A stretch of 13,251 bases of DNA from an uncultured Ignavibacteriota bacterium (lineage in GTDB: Bacteria; Bacteroidota; Ignavibacteria; Tepidaquicellales; Tepidaquicellaceae), in assembly GCA_937915485.1 (NCBI GenBank), contig CALGII010000199.1:1-13251 (forward strand), read 5' to 3'. Below, one piece after another: positions 1 through 6,381 of this stretch. The notes beneath the pieces were generated by a model, which was not told the DNA's origin, did not search any database, and worked only from the letters and a program-made list of their open reading frames with translations. Each line of letters starts with the position of its first letter. Positions within the stretch are counted from its first letter, which is position 1. Made by a program: the position numbers and the translations under genes.

Positions 1-899
1 TGATTCTCATTTCCGTTATTATTTATTTCATCCTTGCGGCGTTTCGTGACCCACATCATTACACCGAGCAGCGCGTATAAAGTAACGGGAGGAACGAAGT
101 AAGCGAAAATTCCGTGCTGTATGGATTCCGATATACCGGGAGCGGGATTCAATGCAAGCGGCGGCATTCTTAGTTTGCCGAAATCATTTCCTGAAATGTA
201 CATCCACGACGTTCCGCCTACATCCGATTCGCCGTAAATGTGATTAATGTAAGTATCGGATTTTCTTTTTACTTTCTGTCTCGCGATTCGCACAAGTTCT
301 TCTCTCTTGCCGAATATGAGAGCCTCGTTGGGACAGATATCGACACAAGCGGGCAGCATTCCGTTATCCCGCCGTTCGACGCAGAAATCGCATTTGCGAA
401 TCATCGGTTGTATCGCCTTGTCATAATCATAAGTAGGAATCTGGAACGGGCACGCCACCATGCAATACCTGCATCCGATACATTTACCGCTGTCCCATAC
501 GACCGCTCCGTCTTCCCGTTTCTCGAACGCTCCGACGATGCAAGCGGAAACGCAGGCGGGTCTTTCGCAGTGCATGCATTGTATTTTCACGTGGACGGGC
601 AAAAGTTTATTCTCTTCGTTTTCAAATTCATTTACAACGGTAAGAGAACCCGCATCCATACGCCTGTATTCGCTGAAGACAGACCTGTCGTTAAAATTTT
701 CAAGATCCGACGCGGGAAGTTGGTGCGCAGTTTTACACGCCCACTCGCAATGCCTGCATCCCACACAGGCATTAGTGTCGACAAGAACCCCGACACGGTC
801 TTCGGAAAGTTTTTTATCAGACCCTGCCGCTTTGTTCGAGCCGAGAGCGGCAATGGAAACGCCTGCCGCGGCTGTTTTAAAAAAATCCCTTCGTTTCAT
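1..899 (-). CDS. HybA-like Tat-exported 4Fe-4S electron-transfer subunit (3' end outside window)
   Basis: I translated the minus strand from the ATG at 899-897. It stays open to the window edge (299 codons), so the C-terminus is missing. The protein begins with a twin-arginine signal (KRRDFFK, then an Ala-rich stretch), so it should be exported folded by the Tat system. Four cysteine clusters follow: CVGCRHCEWAC; CMHCERPAC with a further Cys; CIGCRYCMVAC followed by P; and CDFC...C...CP. These would bind four [4Fe-4S] clusters. Near the edge is one hydrophobic segment (GIFAYFVPPVTLYALLGVMM) followed by KRR, a membrane anchor. Cluster pattern, GISESIQHG-type junction and C-terminal anchor match HybA of hydrogenase-2. 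HybA-like subunits pass electrons between a periplasmic catalytic subunit and a NrfD/HybB-type quinone-reactive membrane protein. The partner must lie left of the window, so a molybdoenzyme rather than a hydrogenase remains possible. No Shine-Dalgarno precedes the start. Confidence 0.88.
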   Translation of the reverse strand, partial: MKRRDFFKTAAAGVSIAALGSNKAAGSDKKLSEDRVGVLVDTNACVGCRHCEWACKTAHQLPASDLENFNDRSVFSEYRRMDAGSLTVVNEFENEENKLLPVHVKIQCMHCERPACVSACIVGAFEKREDGAVVWDSGKCIGCRYCMVACPFQIPTYDYDKAIQPMIRKCDFCVERRDNGMLPACVDICPNEALIFGKREELVRIARQKVKRKSDTYINHIYGESDVGGTSWMYISGNDFGKLRMPPLALNPAPGISESIQHGIFAYFVPPVTLYALLGVMMWVTKRRKDEINNNGNEN

Positions 900-1235
900 A
901 AATAATAATTATTAATGCGAGTAAGTAATTATAATGATTAATGATCTTTCGGAAAATTTGAAAAAAGAGATTATATGATGTGGATTGAAATACGCGGTAC
1001 TCCAATTGTAAAGCAACACATTGCACTTCCGAATCCATTAATGAGGTATTAGATTTATTCCAATCTTTATTGGAACAAATTATCAATATAATTCAAGAAA
1101 AAAAATACAGAAAATACTATATTATCTTAATAAAACAGTATCTTATTATAATATAATGAATTAATATCAATATATACATATTAAATTACGAAAAAAAATG
1201 CATATATTTTGAGCGATAGTATAGATATTAAACGT
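900..1235. other. A+T-rich intergenic leader upstream of the HybA-like gene
   Basis: 336 bp between the stop of the transporter gene and the start of the HybA-like gene, both on the minus strand. I find no credible gene here; a 69-codon minus-strand frame at 1086-877 overlaps the HybA-like start and looks random. The stretch holds two perfect inverted repeats (1058-1075 and 1227-1240, listed separately), a run of eight A at 1191-1198 (eight U in the minus-strand transcript, after only a weak A/T stem), and a perfect TATAAT at 975-970 on the minus strand without a recognisable -35. The HybA-like gene probably has its own promoter here. Confidence 0.6.
1058..1075. promoter_or_regulatory. Perfect inverted repeat TTCCAAT-N4-ATTGGAA, possible operator
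   Basis: Two perfect 7-bp arms separated by CTTT, centred about 168 bp upstream of the HybA-like start codon. As DNA it looks like a dimer-binding operator or enhancer site; as RNA it could fold as a 7-bp stem with a 4-nt loop, but no U-tract follows on either strand, so a terminator is unlikely. The binding protein is unknown. Confidence 0.4.
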
Positions 1236-1240
1236 TTAAT
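1227..1240. repeat. 14-bp perfect palindrome ATTAAACGTTTAAT over the transporter stop codon
   Basis: The palindrome contains the TAA stop of the transporter gene (1238-1236 on the minus strand). It differs at one symmetric base pair from the 14-bp palindrome ATTGAACGTTCAAT at 6158-6171, which lies in the other large intergenic region. It may be a protein-binding site or a chance A+T-rich palindrome. Confidence 0.35.
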
Positions 1241-2462
1241 TTTTATCTACTCGAAGTTGTAAGACGAGTGTAATGCCGCTTACGACAAGTAAGATACCGG
1301 CGAGGTAGAATGAATATTCGAACGTACCGGTTGACGCTTTTATCATTTGCGAAACCCGGCTGAGAATAAATCCTCCGAGTCCCCACGAAGTGAACAGGAG
1401 TCCGTAGTTTATTCCGAAATTTTTAAGTCCCCATTTGTCCTTTGACAATGACGGGAACAAAGCGAGGTTGGAACCATAATTGAATCCGATGAGCGTAGCG
1501 AGCAGCAAAGGAATAACGACACCCGGTGAATCGTTCATTGATACGGGAACGGATATGAACATAAGCAAAGCCTGCGCGGAGTAAAGAATGAGGAGAGTTT
1601 TAATTCTTCCTATCTTGTCCGAAATCCATCCTGCAACAAGTCTGCCGCCTGCGTTTCCGACGGCGAGTATTGCCACGGCGATGAATGCGCTTTCACCCAG
1701 TCCTTTCTTCACCATTTCCGTCAGGAAACCGATTACCATCAGTCCCGCTCCGGCACCTGCAAAATAAACAAACCAAAGTACATAGAAGGAAGGCGACCTT
1801 AGCATTTTCCCCGTAGATACACCGTCATCAACATGCTTTACAGAATCATTCGAAGCCGCTTGATTAATATTTCTGATGTAATCGTCCGACGGGTTTTTAA
1901 GAAACAAAGTTGAAATGAAAGATATGACAAAGAAACCAACGGCGAATATAACGAGCGCGCCCGAGATGCCGTACTTTCCAATCAGGTAAGTATAAAGCGG
2001 AGCGATGTAAACCGAAGCCAGACCAAAGCCTGAAACTACTATTCCCGTAATCAGACCGGTTTTCTGCGGAGGAAACCATTTTATCGCGACAGGCGTGATT
2101 GCCGCATATCCGAAACCAATTCCCATACCGGTCATTATTCCGTAACCGATAATCCAGACGACGTAGTCGGTAGATAAAGCCGAGATAAGCAGACCTCCCG
2201 TCACGAGAAAAACCCCAATAAAAGTTGTAATGCGCGGGCCGAGTTTATCCTGAGTTTTTCCGGAGACTATCATTGTAAAAGCGAATGCGAGAAGCGCTAC
2301 TGAATACGGATCATTAAGCGAGGATATTTCCCAGTTGAATCCAGTTCCCGCTTTAATTGATTCTTCGATTGCGACTTTAAGTATGCTCCAGGCATACAGA
2401 ATTCCAAGGACAAGGCTTATAAGAGAGCCCGCAGCCGTGACCGCAATACCTTTATTTTTCAA
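1236..2462 (-). CDS. OFA-family (oxalate/formate antiporter-like) MFS transporter
   Basis: A 408-residue, highly hydrophobic protein of major facilitator size with about twelve membrane segments. Family marks are the N-terminal GILYAWS stretch, GKTQDKLGPR in the loop after TM2 (the MFS A-like motif), and KWFPPQKTGLITGIVVSGFG around residues 129-148, all typical of the oxalate:formate antiporter group. Its substrate cannot be read from sequence; OFA members move small carboxylates such as oxalate, formate, lactate or pyruvate across the cytoplasmic membrane. The start codon is TTG (2462-2460), supported by AGGAG at 2473-2469 six bases upstream and by alignment of the first helix. It lies 25 nt after gatD, so it is probably the third gene of the gatE-gatD transcript. 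No GC-rich terminator follows it. Confidence 0.85.
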   Translation of the reverse strand: MKNKGIAVTAAGSLISLVLGILYAWSILKVAIEESIKAGTGFNWEISSLNDPYSVALLAFAFTMIVSGKTQDKLGPRITTFIGVFLVTGGLLISALSTDYVVWIIGYGIMTGMGIGFGYAAITPVAIKWFPPQKTGLITGIVVSGFGLASVYIAPLYTYLIGKYGISGALVIFAVGFFVISFISTLFLKNPSDDYIRNINQAASNDSVKHVDDGVSTGKMLRSPSFYVLWFVYFAGAGAGLMVIGFLTEMVKKGLGESAFIAVAILAVGNAGGRLVAGWISDKIGRIKTLLILYSAQALLMFISVPVSMNDSPGVVIPLLLATLIGFNYGSNLALFPSLSKDKWGLKNFGINYGLLFTSWGLGGFILSRVSQMIKASTGTFEYSFYLAGILLVVSGITLVLQLRVDKN

Positions 2463-2468
2463 ATTTCA

Positions 2469-2473
2469 CTCCT
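2469..2473 (-). promoter_or_regulatory. Shine-Dalgarno AGGAG that fixes a TTG start
   Basis: On the minus strand AGGAG stands six bases before TTG-AAA-AAT-AAA. No ATG or GTG codon fits the start of the first transmembrane helix as well, so TTG is the likely initiator of the transporter gene. Confidence 0.75.
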
Positions 2474-2487
2474 AAGGAAATATAAAA

Positions 2488-3873
2488 CTATTTTCTGTGT
2501 TTCGATATGAACTCTTCCACTTCGGGAATTCCGCCCTGATAAATCAGATATCCGTTGCTCGGCTCGCGCTCGGTAATTTCTCCATTTATCGGGGTCATCA
2601 TAATATTTTTTACCTGTTCCGGGTCATTAGTCTGTCCGAGCGCCCATCCTAGTTTGATATAAGCGACTTCGGGAAGCATATTAGCCGTAGGAATAACGCC
2701 GAGTTCCATCATATCCCTTCCAGTATCATAAACGTACATCTGCACGTAGCCCCACAGAGTCTGTACCGTCATATAAACAGCGATATTCTTTTCCTTCGCG
2801 CGTTTCAGAGCGGGATAGAGCGGTTTGTTGACGTGTCCGAGTCCCGTTCCCGCGATTACGATTCCCTTGTAATCGTTATCTATAAGCGAATCGATGATGT
2901 CGGGCTTCATGTTCGGATAGTAATAAACTATGCTGACTTTTTCTTCGAAGGCGGTGTTTACCGTAACGTTTTTATCATTTCTTCTGCGTTTGTAATCACT
3001 TCTTAACGGCGTAATCTTTTCCCTGCTGACCATCGCCACGGGAATATCGCCAATCGTTCTGAAAGTTGAGCGGTAACTCGAATGCATTTTTCTCACGCGC
3101 GTGCCTCTGTGAAGCAAGCCATATTCGTCCGAAGTCGGTCCGAACATACAGACGAGAACTTCGGCGATATCGCTTTCCGCGGCAGTTTTAACGCTGTGCA
3201 TCAGGTTTAAAGCCGCATCGGATGAAGGTCTGTCGCTCGACCTCTGCGAGCCTACCATAACGATAGGCACGGGAGAATTCTGAACCATAAAAGACAATGC
3301 CGCAGCGGTATGGTGCATCGTGTCGGTGCCGTGACCAATAACTATGCCCTGAATTCCTTTTTCAATTTCATTTCCGATTGCCTGCGCAGTTCCTATCCAT
3401 TGTTCTGGCGCCATGTTTTCACTGAACACGCCGTACAATTTTTCGGTATCCAAATTGCAGATATCGGCAAGTTCGGGCACGGAACCGTAAAGTTCGCCGG
3501 GAGTGAAAGCGGGAATTACCGCTCCCGTTCTATAATCGAGTCTTGAGGCGATAGTTCCGCCCGTGCCGAGTAGTTTAACGTTGGGTTTTACGGGGTCGAA
3601 TGGAAATGCTTTCTCCGGAATCTTATAGTGCGCTTCTTTCCTGCCGTCAATTTTTATGTCTTTAATGCTGTCCGCGAGAACACCGACATTATAACCCGAA
3701 CGGAGTTTTAAAACGACGTGCAGTGAGTCCGCCGTTTCAGAACGCGGAAGAATAATGCCTTTGTATTTTGCCTTACCGGTATCGATAACAACATCGCTCC
3801 AGACGAGCGCGTCGAAATTTTTTAACGCGCTTAATGCCTTGCCTTTATATCCTTTATATGAATCGTCGCCCAT
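2488..3873 (-). CDS. gatD: Glu-tRNA(Gln) amidotransferase subunit D, asparaginase-type (GatD)
   Basis: 461 residues, the usual GatD length (about 420-460) and longer than free L-asparaginases (about 330). An N-terminal SH3-like domain (about 10-75), absent from plain asparaginases, precedes the two-domain asparaginase fold. Catalytic motifs are intact: GTGGTIAS at 103-110 with nucleophile Thr107, GHGTDTM at 180-186 with Thr183/Asp184, and Lys262 in RVRKMH. GatD releases ammonia from glutamine (or asparagine) and feeds it to GatE, which amidates Glu-tRNA(Gln) to Gln-tRNA(Gln) in the cytoplasm. The ATG overlaps the gatE stop by one base (TAATG), with AAGGAG eight bases upstream, so translation is probably coupled. 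GatDE is the archaeal type of this enzyme, which makes its presence beside bacterial regulatory genes notable. A stand-alone asparaginase is unlikely because of the extra domain and the gatE neighbour. Confidence 0.93.
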   Translation of the reverse strand: MGDDSYKGYKGKALSALKNFDALVWSDVVIDTGKAKYKGIILPRSETADSLHVVLKLRSGYNVGVLADSIKDIKIDGRKEAHYKIPEKAFPFDPVKPNVKLLGTGGTIASRLDYRTGAVIPAFTPGELYGSVPELADICNLDTEKLYGVFSENMAPEQWIGTAQAIGNEIEKGIQGIVIGHGTDTMHHTAAALSFMVQNSPVPIVMVGSQRSSDRPSSDAALNLMHSVKTAAESDIAEVLVCMFGPTSDEYGLLHRGTRVRKMHSSYRSTFRTIGDIPVAMVSREKITPLRSDYKRRRNDKNVTVNTAFEEKVSIVYYYPNMKPDIIDSLIDNDYKGIVIAGTGLGHVNKPLYPALKRAKEKNIAVYMTVQTLWGYVQMYVYDTGRDMMELGVIPTANMLPEVAYIKLGWALGQTNDPEQVKNIMMTPINGEITEREPSNGYLIYQGGIPEVEEFISKHRK

Positions 3874-5795
3874 TACTTTAACTCCTTAATGAATTTTGAA
3901 ACTGCTTTTGAAACGAATGTGCCGTCAATTCTGCCTCTTACTTTATTCATCACCAAACCGCACAGGACCTTTTCAATATTCTCTTCTTTGTGAAGATTCA
4001 TTCTGTTCATCTCCGCGAAAGTATTCTTAATTATACCCGGGATATCTTTTTCGTCAATCGGCGGGGGAAGATTATCAAGGTCAAATATTCCGTATTTGAT
4101 AGTATCCTGAAGCGCGTAAAGAATTCCTTCCTTAGAAATCAAATTCTGCTTGTATGCTCTAAATATCGCGATGAATATCTCGTCGTCGATTCTGTCGAAT
4201 ACAACATTCATTTTTTTCAGTCTTTTCGGATACTGAATCAAAACCTTCGCGGCAAGTTTCGGGTCAATTTCCATTTCCGTTACCACCTGTTTGAAAATTA
4301 CAGAGAATTTAGAAATCGCGAGAGGCTCGATGAGGTCTTCAGGCACTTTGATATCCTGATACCATTTTTCTCTTTCCCAGTAATACTCAGGAAGATTCTT
4401 TCTAATATTTTCAATTCTTTCATCAGTAATTCTTTTAGGAGGAAGGTCGGTATCGGGGTACATTCTATCTGGTCCCGGAAGAATTCTTTCGAAACCTGTC
4501 GTACCGTCTTTCAAAGCCTGTCTTGTTTCCGAAGGAACGCCGATTGCGGCTTCACGCGCCCTTATCGCAATTTCCTTCGATGCCGTCGCGGCGTCAGTTT
4601 CAGAGCCCCAAACGATCACCACCGTGTCGTTTTCCTGAGCGCTGATTGCTTTTTTAATTTTCTGCCATTCGGCGATTGATATCGTATCCGAGGTGCTGTC
4701 CGAATGAATTATGTTCGGCAGATTCGAAAGGCAGGCGATAACCCTTACCCTGTCCGATATTTCCTTCGAGAAATACGTTTCGGTCTGTGTCTGCCAGTTG
4801 AGAAGTCCCTTGAAGCCACGCAAGACGACCGCATTTATAATTTTTTCTTCCTGTAAGGAATTCGCTATCGGCTGGTATTTTGTTTTTCTTAGAATTCTTG
4901 TGACGTTGTAAGTATGTGATTCGAAGGTATCGGCGGTAATGTTTCTTTTCTTAAGTTCTTCGCGCAGTCTGAGTAAATTCCATTGTCGCATTGCTTCATT
5001 ATAAGTAAGCAGGGGAATTCTTTTGAGGCTGGGTACGCCTTTAATTTCAATCCTCGTTCCGCCGGTAACGCTGACATTAACGTCTTCTCTCGCGGCGCCC
5101 GCGCCTGTTCTTACCTTGCCCGTACTCTTAACGATATTGCTCAATATCTTTCCAACTTCCGCGACTTCTACGGGAGTTTTCATATCAGGAGCAGTGACTG
5201 TTTCGATGAGAGGCATACCGAGTCTGTCCGCGATGTAAACGCGCCTGTGCCCGTAATCGCTGACTTCGCGGCAGGAATCCTCCTCAATAGACAACTGAAT
5301 TATATCTATTTCCCTGTTTTTGTAAGGAACCTTTCCGTCAACGGAAGTTATAGAAGTCCTCTGAAAACCCGTCGGTATGCTTCCGTCGAGATACTGTTTT
5401 CTCGCGATGTGTATTTCGTCTATAATAGAGCATCTGTAGAGCAAGCCGATTTCGAGAGCGATATCAAGCGCCTGGTCGTTAATTTCGAACGGAGGGGTAT
5501 CGTCCATCTCGTAAGTACAGACGGTTTCTCTGTTTATATGGTAGATAATATCTTTCTTTGTCTTGAACTCCATCAGCGCCGTACCGTCATATTCGCCGAG
5601 TTCCGAAAGCGTAGGTCTCATATGCCTGAGTATTTCGGCGTCGAATTTATGATTGTATTTACCGGCAGGGCATCTGCAGAAAAGTTTTTTTTCAGTAAGC
5701 AATTGCTGGTGAATTTCCAGCCCGGATTTGAAACCGACGGTCTTATAATCCTCATCGGTCATCTCATTGAACGGTTTAAAAATAAAATCAAACAT
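3873..5795 (-). CDS. gatE: Glu-tRNA(Gln) amidotransferase subunit E (GatE)
   Basis: 640 residues, the length of archaeal GatE (about 620-640) and much longer than bacterial GatB (about 480). The GatB/E core opens with GLEIHQQL (25-32), where Q-Q-L is the GatE form, followed by CRCP, YLDGSIPTGFQRT (135-147) and SIEEDSCR (169-176). A GAD domain insertion lies at about 305-420; GAD is found in GatE and bacterial AspRS but not in GatB. RMYPDTDLPP (444-453) and a helical YqeY-like tail ending VMNKVRGRIDG complete the protein. It phosphorylates the glutamate on mischarged Glu-tRNA(Gln) and amidates it with ammonia from GatD. The start is uncertain: ATG at 5795 has no Shine-Dalgarno, and Met12 (5762-5760) matches where archaeal GatE proteins begin. 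First gene of the minus-strand operon gatE-gatD-transporter. Confidence 0.94.
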   Translation of the reverse strand: MFDFIFKPFNEMTDEDYKTVGFKSGLEIHQQLLTEKKLFCRCPAGKYNHKFDAEILRHMRPTLSELGEYDGTALMEFKTKKDIIYHINRETVCTYEMDDTPPFEINDQALDIALEIGLLYRCSIIDEIHIARKQYLDGSIPTGFQRTSITSVDGKVPYKNREIDIIQLSIEEDSCREVSDYGHRRVYIADRLGMPLIETVTAPDMKTPVEVAEVGKILSNIVKSTGKVRTGAGAAREDVNVSVTGGTRIEIKGVPSLKRIPLLTYNEAMRQWNLLRLREELKKRNITADTFESHTYNVTRILRKTKYQPIANSLQEEKIINAVVLRGFKGLLNWQTQTETYFSKEISDRVRVIACLSNLPNIIHSDSTSDTISIAEWQKIKKAISAQENDTVVIVWGSETDAATASKEIAIRAREAAIGVPSETRQALKDGTTGFERILPGPDRMYPDTDLPPKRITDERIENIRKNLPEYYWEREKWYQDIKVPEDLIEPLAISKFSVIFKQVVTEMEIDPKLAAKVLIQYPKRLKKMNVVFDRIDDEIFIAIFRAYKQNLISKEGILYALQDTIKYGIFDLDNLPPPIDEKDIPGIIKNTFAEMNRMNLHKEENIEKVLCGLVMNKVRGRIDGTFVSKAVSKFIKELK

Positions 5796-5831
5796 AATTT
5801 ATGATAAAGTAAGATGAGTCGAAATTTTCAT

Positions 5832-5861
5832 ATCATTTAAGTTACCAATCATATCCGTCAA
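5832..5861 (-). promoter_or_regulatory. Weak sigma-70-like promoter candidate for gatE
   Basis: Minus strand: TTGACG (5861-5856), an 18-bp spacer, then AATGAT (5837-5832), matching the -35 at 5 of 6 and the -10 at 4 of 6 positions. It would start transcription about 30 nt before the gatE ATG. In such A+T-rich DNA this could be coincidence. Confidence 0.25.
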
Positions 5862-6019
5862 ATTAAAGTTAGAAAATCGCATACACGTTATAATTGAAAT
5901 ATTACGCGGAGTTTTCAGAGCGGTTAAAAAAGATGCAATTTAAATGTCTAACGGAATTTGCGGATTAAAAAACGGTAAGTAAAAATACCCGGAACGTTGA
6001 ATTTATATCTTTCAAATTA

Positions 6020-6046
6020 TATATAATAGTTTTACATTATTATATA
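6020..6046. repeat. A/T-only inverted repeat with 9-bp arms
   Basis: TATATAATA (6020-6028) and TATTATATA (6038-6046) are perfect reverse complements around a 9-nt spacer. Being entirely A/T, it is weak as an RNA hairpin and has a raised chance of arising at random; it could be a protein site or DNA-unwinding element. Confidence 0.3.
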
Positions 6047-6125
6047 CCGATAAGCAGTTCTTTGTTTCCCGACATCATGATTGAATTTCGAGCATAGGAT
6101 ATTCAACAGCCATAATTGAAGATTA

Positions 6126-6150
6126 ATTATTATACAAATTGTATAATAAT
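6126..6150. promoter_or_regulatory. 25-bp perfect palindrome, candidate enhancer (UAS) for the sigma-54 activator
   Basis: Arms ATTATTATACAA and TTGTATAATAAT are perfect 12-bp reverse complements around a single A at 6138. One half-site with flank, ATTGTATAATAATC-A-TAC (6138-6155), recurs as ATTGTATAATAATC-T-TAC at 6227-6244, 89 bp downstream. The palindrome centre is about 215 bp before the predicted start site near 6353, within the usual range of enhancers bound by NtrC-family proteins. Confidence 0.5.
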
Positions 6151-6157
6151 CATACAT

Positions 6158-6171
6158 ATTGAACGTTCAAT
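6158..6171. promoter_or_regulatory. 14-bp perfect palindrome ATTGAACGTTCAAT
   Basis: Perfectly symmetric and nearly identical to ATTAAACGTTTAAT at 1227-1240. Its half-site GTTCAAT recurs at 6293-6299 inside the TGTTC/GAACA repeat. It is a possible transcription-factor site; TTGA-N4-TCAA is two bases short of the FNR-type TTGA-N6-TCAA spacing. Confidence 0.4.
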
Positions 6172-6226
6172 TACAATACAATGTAATTATTTAATTTATC
6201 AATTAGTTACATCGAATAAAAATTTT

Positions 6227-6244
6227 ATTGTATAATAATCTTAC
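6227..6244. repeat. Second copy of the ATTGTATAATAATC half-site
   Basis: 18 bp matching 6138-6155 with one mismatch. Just upstream is a short symmetric AATAAAA-A-TTTTATT (6215-6229), so this copy also sits beside dyad symmetry. It is centred about 118 bp before the predicted start site. Confidence 0.4.
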
Positions 6245-6291
6245 ACTTGTATATAAAATGAACTTTTTTAAGAGGCTTAAAATTGCAATTC

Positions 6292-6308
6292 TGTTCAATA
6301 AACGAACA
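6292..6308. promoter_or_regulatory. Inverted repeat TGTTC-N7-GAACA next to the sigma-54-like element
   Basis: Two perfect 5-bp arms with a 7-nt spacer, ending 19 bp before the -24 box. It repeats the GTTCAAT half of the 6158-6171 palindrome. A protein bound here would sit near the polymerase. Confidence 0.3.
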
Positions 6309-6326
6309 TTTTAAAATTTAGTTTTC

Positions 6327-6341
6327 AGGCACGTTTATTGA
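6327..6341 (+). promoter_or_regulatory. Sigma-54-like -24/-12 promoter for the GcvH-like/kinase/regulator cluster
   Basis: AGGCACG-TTTA-TTGA aligns with the consensus TGGCACG-N4-TTGC. The invariant GG (6328-6329) and the 10-bp spacing to the -12 pair are right; the mismatches are A for T at the first base and GA instead of GC at 6340-6341. The second mismatch is in a highly conserved base, so the site may be weak or coincidental. Predicted start is near 6353, giving a leader of about 29 nt. The cluster encodes a sigma-54 activator, which raises the prior. Confidence 0.5.
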
Positions 6342-6381
6342 CTGATATATTAGTAAACAAACTTAAATTACGGAGTATATC

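Larger units (their letters stand above)
5796..6381. other. 586-bp divergent regulatory region between gatE and the GcvH-like gene
   Basis: Very A+T-rich, with no credible gene. It should contain the promoters of both divergent transcripts. Toward the plus-strand cluster it is dense in symmetric sequence: 6020-6046, 6126-6150, 6158-6171, 6215-6229, 6228-6240 and 6292-6308, then a sigma-54-like element at 6327-6341. The more striking ones have their own entries. Confidence 0.7.

Noticed and set aside
240..915. Long plus-strand open frames opposite the left-edge gene
   Set aside because: The minus strand here encodes a clear HybA-like protein with a Tat signal and four cysteine cluster motifs; the plus-strand translations show no domain and contain its antisense.
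1009..1030. Sigma-54-like element on the minus strand before the HybA-like gene
   Set aside because: A TTGC resembling a -12 box is present, but no GG stands at the correct distance; the nearest GG leaves a 14-bp instead of a 10-bp interval.
877..1086. 69-codon minus-strand frame upstream of the HybA-like gene
   Set aside because: It overlaps the HybA-like start in another frame, has no ribosome site or recognisable motif, and lies in A+T-rich leader DNA.
3990..5804. Large plus-strand frames opposite gatE
   Set aside because: They are antisense shadows of a gene with full-length GatE motifs; no family features are visible in them.
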